This document shows, piece by piece, positions 9,346-17,132 of a stretch of 64,000 bases of DNA. Origin of the DNA: an uncultured Bacteroidota bacterium. Lineage in GTDB: Bacteria > Bacteroidota > Bacteroidia > B-17B0 > Aurantibacillaceae. The translations under genes were made by a program, and so were the position numbers. The stretch spans positions 21,537-85,536 of the forward strand of contig CAILKE010000046.1 of NCBI GenBank assembly GCA_903834765.1, given 5' to 3'. The notes below the pieces were generated by a model. That model did not search any database and was not told where the DNA came from. It saw only the letters and a program-made list of their open reading frames with translations. How positions within the stretch are numbered: the first letter of the stretch is position 1; each line of letters starts with the position of its first letter.

Positions 9346-9844
9346 TCGTTTTTTCTAATTTGATTTTTAAATTCCGTTTACCATTTTGGATAAAACTTTT
9401 CACTTCATTCATTGTGTAACCTGTCATATCAGCTATTTCCGTGTATGATTTCTCTTTTAAATAAAACAGTGTCACACATTTTTTTTGATCGTCGTTTAAT
9501 TCATCAATTGCTATTTCAAGCGCTGAATATTGTTGTTCTTTTTCTTCAGCTTTGTTGTGATGCAAGCCATCGCCTGTTTCCATAAAATAATCTGCATTAA
9601 CTTGCAAATCAATTTCTTTTTTTAATCTTGATTGCCGAGTTCGAATAATCATCAAGCAATGGTTTTTAGAAAAAGTATACAACCAGCTTTTAAAGTATTC
9701 AATATTATGTTTCAATAAATCAGCCAACAGCTTTTCGAAAATCTGCATGACGGCATCTTTGGCATCATCCTTATCTTTCAAATATTTTAAAGAAAGACCT
9801 AAAACCAAATGTGAATAACGTTTGTATAATATCCCCACAAACAC
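9338..9844 (-). CDS. ECF-type RNA polymerase sigma factor
   Basis: A sigma-70 family protein with region 2 (DAKDAVMQIFEKL, SWLYTFSKNHCL) and region 4 helix-turn-helix (KSYTEIADMTGYTMNEVKSF). It should direct RNA polymerase to a small regulon and probably acts with the overlapping membrane protein downstream. The first standard start is GTG at 9844, but the same frame stays open to a stop at 9920-9922 and upstream codons read HYTDNELITEYK, which looks like the conserved first helix of ECF sigma factors. There is no ATG, GTG or TTG in that upstream stretch, so the real start may be non-standard (CTG at 9919 or ATT at 9916). The coordinates given use the GTG. Confidence 0.85.
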   Translation of the reverse strand: MFVGILYKRYSHLVLGLSLKYLKDKDDAKDAVMQIFEKLLADLLKHNIEYFKSWLYTFSKNHCLMIIRTRQSRLKKEIDLQVNADYFMETGDGLHHNKAEEKEQQYSALEIAIDELNDDQKKCVTLFYLKEKSYTEIADMTGYTMNEVKSFIQNGKRNLKIKLEKTSE

Positions 9845-9957
9845 ATTGTTAGTTGTGATTTTATACTCTGTAATTAATTCGTTATCAGTGTAGTGGTTAT
9901 ATTTCTCTAAATGAATCAGTTATTTTTTTGATTATAAATATACTGTATATTTTTTAC

Positions 9958-9988
9958 TTTGATAAGCACATTCTGTTTGTTATATTTG
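9958..9988 (+). promoter_or_regulatory. Bacteroidota-type promoter for the YfiR/TPR/SpoIIE operon
   Basis: TTTG (9958-9961), a 19-base spacer and TATATTTG (9981-9988) match the Bacteroidota consensus TTTG-N19-TAnnTTTG exactly. The expected transcription start near 9994 leaves about 39 bases before the TTG start of the first gene. Confidence 0.7.
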
Positions 9989-10032
9989 CTGATTAGGTAT
10001 CTTGTTTAAGATTTTTCGTAATTGATTTAGCA

Positions 10033-10563
10033 TTGAAACAAATATTAAAATATAGTTTATTTATTATTTTGGCTTTTACAAGTCTTAGCTTTCAGCAACA
10101 GCAAAGTTTCGACCCTAATGCTAAGGTAAAAGCCTGCTTTATCTATAATTTCACACGTTACTTCGAATGGCCTGAAAAAATGAAAACTGGTAATTTTATT
10201 ATTCACATTATTGGTTCAAACTCAGTTTTAAATCAGGAACTTAATAAAATGGCCGCTAGTAAGCAGGTAGGAAATCAAAAGTTAGAAATCAAAAGTGGTT
10301 CTGCAATTGACGCTTCGTTAAAACCTCATATTATTTTTTTATTAACGGATGCCTCAGATATGCTGAAAGATGTAGCGTCTAAATTTAAAGGAAAAGGAAC
10401 ATTAGTCATTACAGAAAAGCCAGGATTAGCTAAAACAGGGTCTTCTATCAATTTTGTAATTGCAGACAATAAACAAAAATTTGAGTATAGTAAGAAAAAT
10501 GCAGAAAAATCAGGATTAAAAACAAGTGAGGAGCTAAAAAGTTTAGCTATTGCAGTTGATTAA
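10033..10563 (+). CDS. YfiR family (DUF4154) periplasmic protein
   Basis: A 176-residue exported protein. The signal peptide ends around residue 21 (LAFTSLSFQ). The mature part has the YfiR-family signature KACFIYNFTRYFEWP and the later pattern LVITEKPGLAKTGSSINFVI. In Pseudomonas YfiR is a periplasmic repressor of the diguanylate cyclase YfiN. Here the partner two genes downstream is a HAMP-SpoIIE phosphatase instead, so this protein may sense periplasmic state for that phosphatase (inference). The Cys at the start of the signature is present. The start is TTG at 10033; no ATG is available ahead of the signal peptide. Confidence 0.85.
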   Translation: MKQILKYSLFIILAFTSLSFQQQQSFDPNAKVKACFIYNFTRYFEWPEKMKTGNFIIHIIGSNSVLNQELNKMAASKQVGNQKLEIKSGSAIDASLKPHIIFLLTDASDMLKDVASKFKGKGTLVITEKPGLAKTGSSINFVIADNKQKFEYSKKNAEKSGLKTSEELKSLAIAVD

Positions 10564-10585
10564 AAAAATGTATAAATTTGTATAA

Positions 10586-11500
10586 GTGATAACAGTTTCA
10601 AAATCATACCATTGGCTAACAAAAAGTAGTTTTTGCTTTTTGTTATGCTGTTTGATTTGGCATAACCAATATGCTCAAACGGATTCATTATTTAAAGCTC
10701 AAGATTTATGTTCTCAAAAGAAATTTGAGCAAGCTATTCAAATTATTGACAACGTAGTTAATCATATTGAAACCAAAGAAGACCCTTCCGCTTGGCATAT
10801 TCGTTCATTTGCATACTTGCAATTATATACTCAAAGTGGTAAATATAATACTTCAAAAATCGGATTATTAGATACATCAGTTGCTTCAGCAGTTCAGTCT
10901 ATGAAACTTGATATTAAAGGAGAATATAAAGACCAGAATGCTCAGTTTATTGAAAATAGTTCTAAAAAAATGTTCAATCTATGTATTGTTCTTCTTAAAG
11001 ATTCTTTAAATAGTTCTAAATCTGATTTTTTTTATAATAAATACAAAAAAATAACAACATTAATTAAACCTGATTTTAATTTTAAAGAAAAAGATTTAGA
11101 ATATTACAATGGAACAGGAAGTATATTTGTTGATTTGTACTTAAAAAATAAATCAAAAAAGGAATATCAAGATGTGGCAAAATTATCTCTGTTAAAAGCT
11201 ATTGAGATTGATCCGAAAAATATTAGTGCCAACATCAACTTGGGAGTATTGTTTTATAATGAAGGCGTAGAATTAATGAACAAATTAGAATATGATGTCG
11301 ATCTTTCTCAGTTAGATATTGTTCAAGAAAACGCTAAAAAATTATTTAAACAATCGTTACCATTTATGAATAAGGTATACGAATTAGAGCCTAAAGATGC
11401 CAGAGCCATAGATGGACTTGAGGGAATTTACCATGCTTTGAATGATGGAGAAATGGAGAATTTTTTCAAACAAAAAAAGCAAGCCTTAGATAAAAAATAA
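10586..11500 (+). CDS. Exported TPR-like protein of a signalling operon
   Basis: A 304-residue protein with a signal-like N-terminus (about 13-30, ending HNQYAQ) followed by helical repeats. An early TPR-like helix pair (LFKAQDLCSQKKFEQAIQII) and a later one (LLKAIEIDPKNISANINLGV) are visible. It is probably a periplasmic scaffold. It sits 22 bases after the YfiR gene and 11 bases before the HAMP-SpoIIE gene, so the three are one transcript. The start is GTG at 10586; an ATG at 10569 hits a stop after five codons. Ligand or partner unknown; a bridge between YfiR and the sensor phosphatase is a reasonable guess. Confidence 0.7.
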   Translation: MITVSKSYHWLTKSSFCFLLCCLIWHNQYAQTDSLFKAQDLCSQKKFEQAIQIIDNVVNHIETKEDPSAWHIRSFAYLQLYTQSGKYNTSKIGLLDTSVASAVQSMKLDIKGEYKDQNAQFIENSSKKMFNLCIVLLKDSLNSSKSDFFYNKYKKITTLIKPDFNFKEKDLEYYNGTGSIFVDLYLKNKSKKEYQDVAKLSLLKAIEIDPKNISANINLGVLFYNEGVELMNKLEYDVDLSQLDIVQENAKKLFKQSLPFMNKVYELEPKDARAIDGLEGIYHALNDGEMENFFKQKKQALDKK

Positions 11501-11511
11501 GAGGCAAAATT

Positions 11512-13293
11512 ATGGCAATACGATTTACAATTGGCAGAAAAATAGGCACAGGATTTGGCATTTTGCTTTTCTTGACAATGATTGCCTTTATTTTGACAAT
11601 TGTTACTGTTACCAAAAGTAAAGTTCAAACTGAATCGGTTGTAGGACAAGTAACACCAGCTGTATCTGCATTAAAACAATTTAATTTCTTATTGCAAAAA
11701 TCTCAAACCTTAATGGCTAAATGGTATTACATTCAGTCAAAAAATGACGAGCCATTTAAAAATGAACTTCGTAACCTAATAGATAGAGATTATCCAAATA
11801 TTAAAAATAAAATTCATTCACTATCCTCTGATTGGACACCGTCTGAAAAAGAGAAATTTTCTAATATTGAAAAATTCTCAGATGGTTTATTTACAGTTTA
11901 CAAAACAGATATTATGTCGGTGTTGTCTACATGGGAATCGTACAAAGATGCTAATGTTTATTTTCCTGCACAGTTATCTTATGAAGATACGGAGGAAAAA
12001 ATTAAGGTATTATATGGGCAGTTAAATGAACTCATTACTAAAAAAGAAACCTTTGCAGAAGCTACTACTGAGCAAATGTTTAATTCCTTTAATTTTTTAC
12101 AACGTTTTGTAATATTTTTAGGATTAGGATTAATTATAGGCGGAATATTAATTGCTATTTATACCACTCGCTCAATTACCAAACCAATTCAACTTCTTAA
12201 AAAAATGTTGTTATCAATGGGCTTGGGTATTTTACCTAAAGAGCGCATCAATTACCGTACAGATGAAATAGGTGAAATGGGCATTGCTCTTAATAGTTTA
12301 GTTGAATCAATGGAAAGTACGACTGAGTTTGCTAAACAAACGGGTAAAGGTAATTTTGAAGCATATTATAAACCACTTAGTAAAGATGACTCGTTAGGCC
12401 ATGCCTTATTAGTGATGCGTGATGGTTTATCAGAAAATGAACGAGTACTTGAACAAAAAGTAATAGAAAGAACTGAACAAGTTGTAAAGCAAAAAGAGGA
12501 AATTGAATTAAAAACCAAAGAATTAGAAATTTTATTTAAACAAGTAACAGATAGTATTCACTACGCTAAGAGAATTCAGGAGGCAATATTACCCCCTAAT
12601 AGTTTAGTGAAAAATGTATTGCCAGAATCTTTTGTTTTGTATAAACCAAAAGATATCGTTAGTGGCGATTTCTATTGGATTGACAAAAAGAACGAATGGA
12701 GTTATTTTGCAGCAGTTGATTGTACGGGGCATGGAGTACCTGGTGCATTTATGAGTATTGTGGGTTATAACTTATTGAAAGATATTTTAAAAAATACAGA
12801 AAGTATTGCGCCATCCATCATTATGGATAAAATGAATGATGGTGTTGCTAATACTTTACATACTAATACCTCTGAAAAACAAACAAAGGACGGTATGGAT
12901 ATGACACTATGTGCTATTAATTATGACACACTCGAGTTGCAATTTGCAGGTGCTTTTAATCCATTGTATATTATACGCAATGGAGAATTATTGCAATTTA
13001 AAGCAGATAAATTTCCTGTAGGAATGTTTATTGGGGAGAATCAAAGTTTTACAAATAATACGATTCAATTACAAAAAGGTGATAGTATTTATGTTTTCTC
13101 TGACGGTTATGCTGATCAGTTTGGCGGTCCTAAAGGCAAAAAGTTTATGGCTGGTAATTTTAGAACGTTATTGGCGGATATTAGTAAATTCCCTATTGAT
13201 CAACAAAAAGATAAATTAAACCAAACGATTGAAGAATGGCGTGGTAATTTAGAACAAGTTGACGATATTTTGATTATCGGAGTAAGAGTTTAA
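11512..13293 (+). CDS. Membrane sensor Ser/Thr phosphatase: HAMP plus SpoIIE (PP2C-like)
   Basis: A 593-residue inner-membrane protein. TM1 lies at about 11-31, a helical periplasmic sensor region at 32-195, TM2 at about 197-217, then HAMP (RSITKPIQLLKKM onward), a coiled coil (about 310-350) and a SpoIIE domain (about 355-593). The phosphatase domain carries the usual metal-binding motifs GDFYW, VDCTGHGVPGAFMS and SDGYADQFGG. It should dephosphorylate a regulatory protein, as in SpoIIE/RsbU/SiaA partner switching. The block YAKRIQEAILPP is shared with the second SpoIIE protein at 46457-49732. The last gene of the YfiR operon; no clear terminator follows. Its phosphoprotein target is not encoded next to it. 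Confidence 0.88.
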   Translation: MAIRFTIGRKIGTGFGILLFLTMIAFILTIVTVTKSKVQTESVVGQVTPAVSALKQFNFLLQKSQTLMAKWYYIQSKNDEPFKNELRNLIDRDYPNIKNKIHSLSSDWTPSEKEKFSNIEKFSDGLFTVYKTDIMSVLSTWESYKDANVYFPAQLSYEDTEEKIKVLYGQLNELITKKETFAEATTEQMFNSFNFLQRFVIFLGLGLIIGGILIAIYTTRSITKPIQLLKKMLLSMGLGILPKERINYRTDEIGEMGIALNSLVESMESTTEFAKQTGKGNFEAYYKPLSKDDSLGHALLVMRDGLSENERVLEQKVIERTEQVVKQKEEIELKTKELEILFKQVTDSIHYAKRIQEAILPPNSLVKNVLPESFVLYKPKDIVSGDFYWIDKKNEWSYFAAVDCTGHGVPGAFMSIVGYNLLKDILKNTESIAPSIIMDKMNDGVANTLHTNTSEKQTKDGMDMTLCAINYDTLELQFAGAFNPLYIIRNGELLQFKADKFPVGMFIGENQSFTNNTIQLQKGDSIYVFSDGYADQFGGPKGKKFMAGNFRTLLADISKFPIDQQKDKLNQTIEEWRGNLEQVDDILIIGVRV

Positions 13294-13364
13294 TACTCTA
13301 CATTTTCATCAATATTAATTAATTGTAAAATTTTCTCGAATATCCATCTAACTTACATTTACGC

Positions 13365-13395
13365 TTTGTAGTATCATCCAAGTAACTTACATTTG
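13365..13395 (+). promoter_or_regulatory. Bacteroidota-type promoter almost abutting the start codon
   Basis: TTTG (13365-13368), 19 bases, then TACATTTG (13388-13395) is a perfect consensus match. The ATG of the next gene is at 13400, so the expected transcription start falls at or next to the start codon. AACTTACATTT also occurs just upstream (from about 13350), giving a short direct repeat. Confidence 0.65.
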
Positions 13396-13399
13396 CAAA

Positions 13400-14797
13400 A
13401 TGGAAAATAAATACCAAGATTTAATTGAACAAACCTTTGATTTCCCTCAAGAATCGTTTGAAGTTAAAGACAATGAATTATATTTTAATGATATCCCATT
13501 AATGGACGTTATTAAACAATACGGTACACCCTTAAAAATTACCTATTTACCTAAAATTACTTCTCAAATTCAAAAAGCCAAACGCATGTTTAATGTGGCT
13601 ATGGCAAAAGCCGATTATAAAGGCAAGTATGTTTATTGCTATTGTACAAAAAGCTCACATTTTTCTTTTGTACTAGACGAAGTGCTTAAGAATGACGTTC
13701 ATATAGAAACATCCTCTGCGTATGATATTCAAATATTGAAAGAACAGTTTAAAAAGAAGAAATTATCAAAGGAAACATTCATCATTTGTAATGGGTATAA
13801 AAAAACAAATTACAAGCAGTATATCTCTGATATGCTTAATGACGGATTCAATGTGATTCCTGTTTTAGATCATTTAGATGAATTTGACTTCTATAAAAAG
13901 AATGTCAAAGTACCTAAAACCAAACTTGGAATTAGAATAAGTACAGAAGAAGAACCATCATTTGCCTTCTATTCATCTCGACTCGGAGTTCGTTACACTG
14001 ACATCATAAGTTTATATAAAGAGAAGATACAGCATAATCCAAAGTTTGAACTAAAGCTGTTACATTTCTTTATTAATAATGGAATTAAGGACACTATTTA
14101 TTATTGGACAGAATTAAATAAATGTCTCAATATATATTTAGAGCTTAAAAAAATATGCCCAACTCTTGATTCTCTTAATATTGGTGGAGGTATGCCTATT
14201 CGAACTTCGTTGAGTTTTGATTACAGTTATGAATATATGGTTGAAGAAATAGTTTCTCAAATTAAAACGTTTTGTACCCAACATGAGATCGATGAACCTA
14301 ATATCTTTACTGAATTTGGTTCGTTTACTGTGGCCGAAAGTGGAGCTACATTATACTCTATTATTGATCAAAAGCAACAAAACGACAGAGAACAGTGGTA
14401 TATGATTGATAGCTCATTTATAACCACATTGCCAGATACTTGGGGAATTAATCAACGTTTTATACTCTTAGCTGTCAATAATTGGGATAAACAGTATGTG
14501 CCAGTCAATTTAGGTGGTTTAACTTGTGATAGTATGGATTATTATAACAGCGAAGCCCATACAAATCAGGTGTTTTTACCAAAGGTTCAAAAAACGGATA
14601 AACAACCATTATATGTTGGATTTTTCCATACTGGAGCTTATCAAGAGGCATTAAGTGGTTATGGTGGAACACAGCATTGTTTAGTTCCTGCACCCAAGCA
14701 TGTTTTAATAGATAAAGACGATGACGGAAAAATAACCACTAAGCTTTTTGCAAAAGAACAAAGCTATAAATCGATGCTTAAAATTTTAGGATATTAA
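13400..14797 (+). CDS. speA: Type III PLP-dependent decarboxylase, arginine decarboxylase-like
   Basis: A 465-residue fold-III PLP enzyme of the ornithine/arginine/diaminopimelate decarboxylase group. The N-terminal TIM-barrel half includes YVYCYCTKSSHFSFVL, where the PLP lysine is expected, and HIETSSAYDIQIL. GGGMPIRTS is the glycine-rich phosphate loop, and EFGSFTVAESG is the PLP-binding Glu segment. The later block CLVPAPKHVLI belongs to the C-terminal barrel. The length and sequence resemble the short arginine decarboxylases annotated in Flavobacteriia rather than the 630-residue SpeA of enterics. It should start polyamine synthesis from arginine to agmatine, but no agmatinase is adjacent. 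The substrate call is by family resemblance. Confidence 0.7.
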   Translation: MENKYQDLIEQTFDFPQESFEVKDNELYFNDIPLMDVIKQYGTPLKITYLPKITSQIQKAKRMFNVAMAKADYKGKYVYCYCTKSSHFSFVLDEVLKNDVHIETSSAYDIQILKEQFKKKKLSKETFIICNGYKKTNYKQYISDMLNDGFNVIPVLDHLDEFDFYKKNVKVPKTKLGIRISTEEEPSFAFYSSRLGVRYTDIISLYKEKIQHNPKFELKLLHFFINNGIKDTIYYWTELNKCLNIYLELKKICPTLDSLNIGGGMPIRTSLSFDYSYEYMVEEIVSQIKTFCTQHEIDEPNIFTEFGSFTVAESGATLYSIIDQKQQNDREQWYMIDSSFITTLPDTWGINQRFILLAVNNWDKQYVPVNLGGLTCDSMDYYNSEAHTNQVFLPKVQKTDKQPLYVGFFHTGAYQEALSGYGGTQHCLVPAPKHVLIDKDDDGKITTKLFAKEQSYKSMLKILGY

Positions 14798-14828
14798 TTT
14801 GTTAGTTTAAATCTAAATTGTAACTTTC
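14798..14828 (+). promoter_or_regulatory. Putative promoter for the 14849 lipoprotein gene
   Basis: TTTG (14798-14801), 19 bases, then TAACTTTC (14821-14828), one mismatch from TAnnTTTG. It begins immediately after the stop codon of the upstream decarboxylase gene. Confidence 0.5.
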
Positions 14829-14848
14829 GCTTTTAATAAACCCTATTT

Positions 14849-15541
14849 TTGAAATTAATTCAGCCAATATTATTCTCATTTCTATCTCTTAGCCTGATTT
14901 GTTTTTCGTGTGGGGGCAATCATAAGTCTGAAAATGCTATAACTGAGGGGGTTATCGAATATAAAGCAAATGTTATTAACGAGAATCATCCGTTGGCAAG
15001 TTTTGCGCCATCTACAGCTGCAGTAAAAATAAAAAACGATAAATGGATCTTGGAAATGAGCACAATGGGCATTTTCAGTATTTATTTTAGTTGTAATATG
15101 GAAAATAAGACCTTATCTCAGATGATCAAATACATGGATATTAAAAATGCATGTATAGAAACTGATTCAATGCTGATAGAGGAAAATAGTAAGTATAAGT
15201 TAACTTTTAAGGAAACAAACGAGACTAAAATGATTGCAGGATATAAATGCAAAAAAGTGATTGCTACAAAGGTTTCTGACCCATCTGTTACATTTGATGT
15301 TTATTATACGTTGGATATTGGTACTGAAAATTCAAATGAATTAACACCTTATAAGGAATTAAAGGGAATGCCTTTAGATTATCGCGTGTTGCGTTTAGGC
15401 TTAGAAATGCATTTTGTTGCAACTAGCATAAAAAATGAAGAAATTAAAGATTCCGATTTTGATATCCCTTCTTATTATAAAATTTTAACTCGTTCAGAGT
15501 TTGATAATGAATTTAATCGCTTATTTGCCGATTTTTTGTAA
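14849..15541 (+). CDS. DUF4412-like lipoprotein
   Basis: A 230-residue predicted lipoprotein: the N-terminal hydrophobic stretch ends in LICFSCGG, a plausible lipobox with the Cys near residue 21. The body has the pattern ITEGVIEYKAN, KWILEMS, then ETKMIAGYKCKKVIAT and FDVYYTLDI. The same pattern recurs in the next gene (GSVTYSMKI, ETKMIAGYECKKAIVT, VDVWYSEKF), so the two are paralogues of a DUF4412-type family. The function is unknown; such proteins are exported and of about 200-230 residues. The start is TTG at 14849, needed to keep the signal sequence. A separate promoter lies just upstream. Confidence 0.65.
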   Translation: MKLIQPILFSFLSLSLICFSCGGNHKSENAITEGVIEYKANVINENHPLASFAPSTAAVKIKNDKWILEMSTMGIFSIYFSCNMENKTLSQMIKYMDIKNACIETDSMLIEENSKYKLTFKETNETKMIAGYKCKKVIATKVSDPSVTFDVYYTLDIGTENSNELTPYKELKGMPLDYRVLRLGLEMHFVATSIKNEEIKDSDFDIPSYYKILTRSEFDNEFNRLFADFL

Positions 15542-15644
15542 AAATAACCATTTAGCATATTTTTATCATTTCACTTTTAATAAATCGTTAATTTGCTATA
15601 TCAATTTTAAATAGTCAACCGAAAAAAATAAAAAACTAAATCAC

Positions 15645-16325
15645 ATGAAAAAATTATTTTCTACTCTAGCTGTTGTTGCGTTATCAGCATTATCATTAAA
15701 TGCACAATTAAAAGAAGGATCAGTTACTTATTCGATGAAAATAGAAGGCTTGCCTCCAGAACAAGCTGCAATGATGGGCGATATGGAAACGAAAGTAACT
15801 TTTAAAAATGATAGAGTGCTTACAGACGTGTCGTCCATGATGGGATCTCAAACCGTTTATACCGATTCGAAAGGAATGTTAATGTTGATTGACCAAATGG
15901 GTAATAAAATTGCTGTTAAACAAACTAAAGAAGAGATGGACAAAGCTGCTGCGAAGGAAAAAGATAAACCAGCTGATCCTAAAATTGAATATACCACTGA
16001 AACTAAAATGATTGCTGGTTACGAGTGTAAAAAAGCAATTGTAACAATAACTAAAAAAGATAAAACAGATGAAAAAGTTGATGTATGGTATAGCGAAAAA
16101 TTTGATAATCCTAATAAAGATGGTAAAGGTCGCGGACAGGCTATTATGAAGGGCTTAAAAGGAATGGCTTTTGAATATTCTGGTGGTAATGGCGGAATGA
16201 AATTTAAAATGGTTGCAAAAGAAGTATCTACAGAGACTGTTGCTGATTCAAAATTTGAATTATCAACTGATGGTTATAAAATGATGACAATGGACGAAAT
16301 GAAAGCCATGCAAGGAGGAAGATAA
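15645..16325 (+). CDS. DUF4412 domain exported protein
   Basis: A 226-residue secreted protein. A clean signal peptide covers residues 1-20 (ending LSLNAQ). The mature part is Met- and Lys-rich, with the DUF4412 core ETKMIAGYECKKAIVTI followed by VDVWYSEKF. Unlike its upstream paralogue it has no lipobox Cys. The biochemical role is unknown. It is followed by a strong intrinsic terminator. It lies 103 bases after the upstream paralogue, so the pair may be co-transcribed, although the gap leaves room for its own promoter. Confidence 0.75.
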   Translation: MKKLFSTLAVVALSALSLNAQLKEGSVTYSMKIEGLPPEQAAMMGDMETKVTFKNDRVLTDVSSMMGSQTVYTDSKGMLMLIDQMGNKIAVKQTKEEMDKAAAKEKDKPADPKIEYTTETKMIAGYECKKAIVTITKKDKTDEKVDVWYSEKFDNPNKDGKGRGQAIMKGLKGMAFEYSGGNGGMKFKMVAKEVSTETVADSKFELSTDGYKMMTMDEMKAMQGGR

Positions 16326-16344
16326 TCTTTAATTTGTTATTAAT

Positions 16345-16382
16345 AAAACGTTCGAAAAGTTAATCTTTTCGAACGTTTTTTA
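16345..16382 (+). terminator. Intrinsic terminator after the DUF4412 gene
   Basis: A perfect 15-bp stem (16345-16359 with 16365-16379), a 5-base loop and a run of T make this a strong rho-independent terminator. Confidence 0.85.
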
Positions 16383-16535
16383 GTTTTACTAATTTCATTT
16401 TTTTTAATTTGAAATTACTTAATTGATTATGTTAACTTTTTATAAAATTAATTTTTTTAATTTATATGGGAAAAATAAATGCATCATTAAAATGGAAACT
16501 CTTTAAATAATTATTATTTTTACACAAATAATAAC

Positions 16536-16598
16536 CATATGAAATAGCCATGTTTGCCGAAACACAAACACCAATTATTAAACTGGCTATACCATATG
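16536..16598. repeat. Imperfect inverted repeat upstream of the 16624 lipoprotein gene
   Basis: The left arm 16536-16550 (CATATGAAATAGCCA) and right arm 16584-16598 (TGGCTATACCATATG) match at 13 of 15 paired positions around a 33-base loop. The same CATATGAAA string also covers the start codon at 16624. It could be an operator or a 5'-UTR hairpin. The rest of 16383-16535 shows nothing recognisable. Confidence 0.4.
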
Positions 16599-16623
16599 AC
16601 AAAAAAAACAATAATTTAAACAT

Positions 16624-17013
16624 ATGAAACATCTATTTTTTTTAGTCTCCATAATAATTATAGCCACTGTTGGCATGTCTTGTAAATCCAAAAAAGAAAC
16701 AACGACTTCAACTCAAACTGCAGAAGCTCAATCAGAAAAATTTCGCTTAGTTGTTTCTTTCATTAGTAAAGGCGCAGGTACTGATAAGACCAAAAGTGCT
16801 GCGCTTTTGGCCTACATAGGTGTTCATCCTAAAAAACCAACCTATACGGTTGCACATTGGGGCAGAGAAGGAGAAGCGGATTATTGTTTACATTTAACAG
16901 AGTTAACAAAATCTGAACAAGCTGATTTTGTAGCTAATGTTAATAAAATGATGGCTGGAAGCGATATGGTATTTGTAAAAGAAAATGCTGAGTCTGCCCA
17001 TTCAAGAAAATAG
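16624..17013 (+). CDS. Small lipoprotein of unknown function
   Basis: A 129-residue protein. The signal sequence ends in ATVGMSC with the lipobox Cys at residue 20, followed by a charged Thr/Lys linker. The mature core is compact and alternates strands and helices (EKFRLVVSFISKGAGTD, YTVAHWGREGEADYCLHL, TKSEQADFVANVNKMM). I do not recognise the family. It stands between two terminators, so it is a single-gene unit with a long upstream region that holds an inverted repeat. It should be anchored in a cell membrane facing the periplasm. Confidence 0.65.
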   Translation: MKHLFFLVSIIIIATVGMSCKSKKETTTSTQTAEAQSEKFRLVVSFISKGAGTDKTKSAALLAYIGVHPKKPTYTVAHWGREGEADYCLHLTELTKSEQADFVANVNKMMAGSDMVFVKENAESAHSRK

Positions 17014-17038
17014 GTGACGTTAAATAATGTAATTATAC

Positions 17039-17072
17039 ACTCCATTGGTGATTTATCAATGGAGTTTTTTTA
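17039..17072 (+). terminator. Intrinsic terminator after the small lipoprotein gene
   Basis: A 9-bp stem (17039-17047 with 17057-17065), a 9-base loop and a T run follow the 16624-17013 gene. Confidence 0.8.
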
Positions 17073-17132
17073 TTAATATGGAATAAATAGTAAACAGATA
17101 AAAACAATACATTTGTCTTTTAAATTTTAAAA

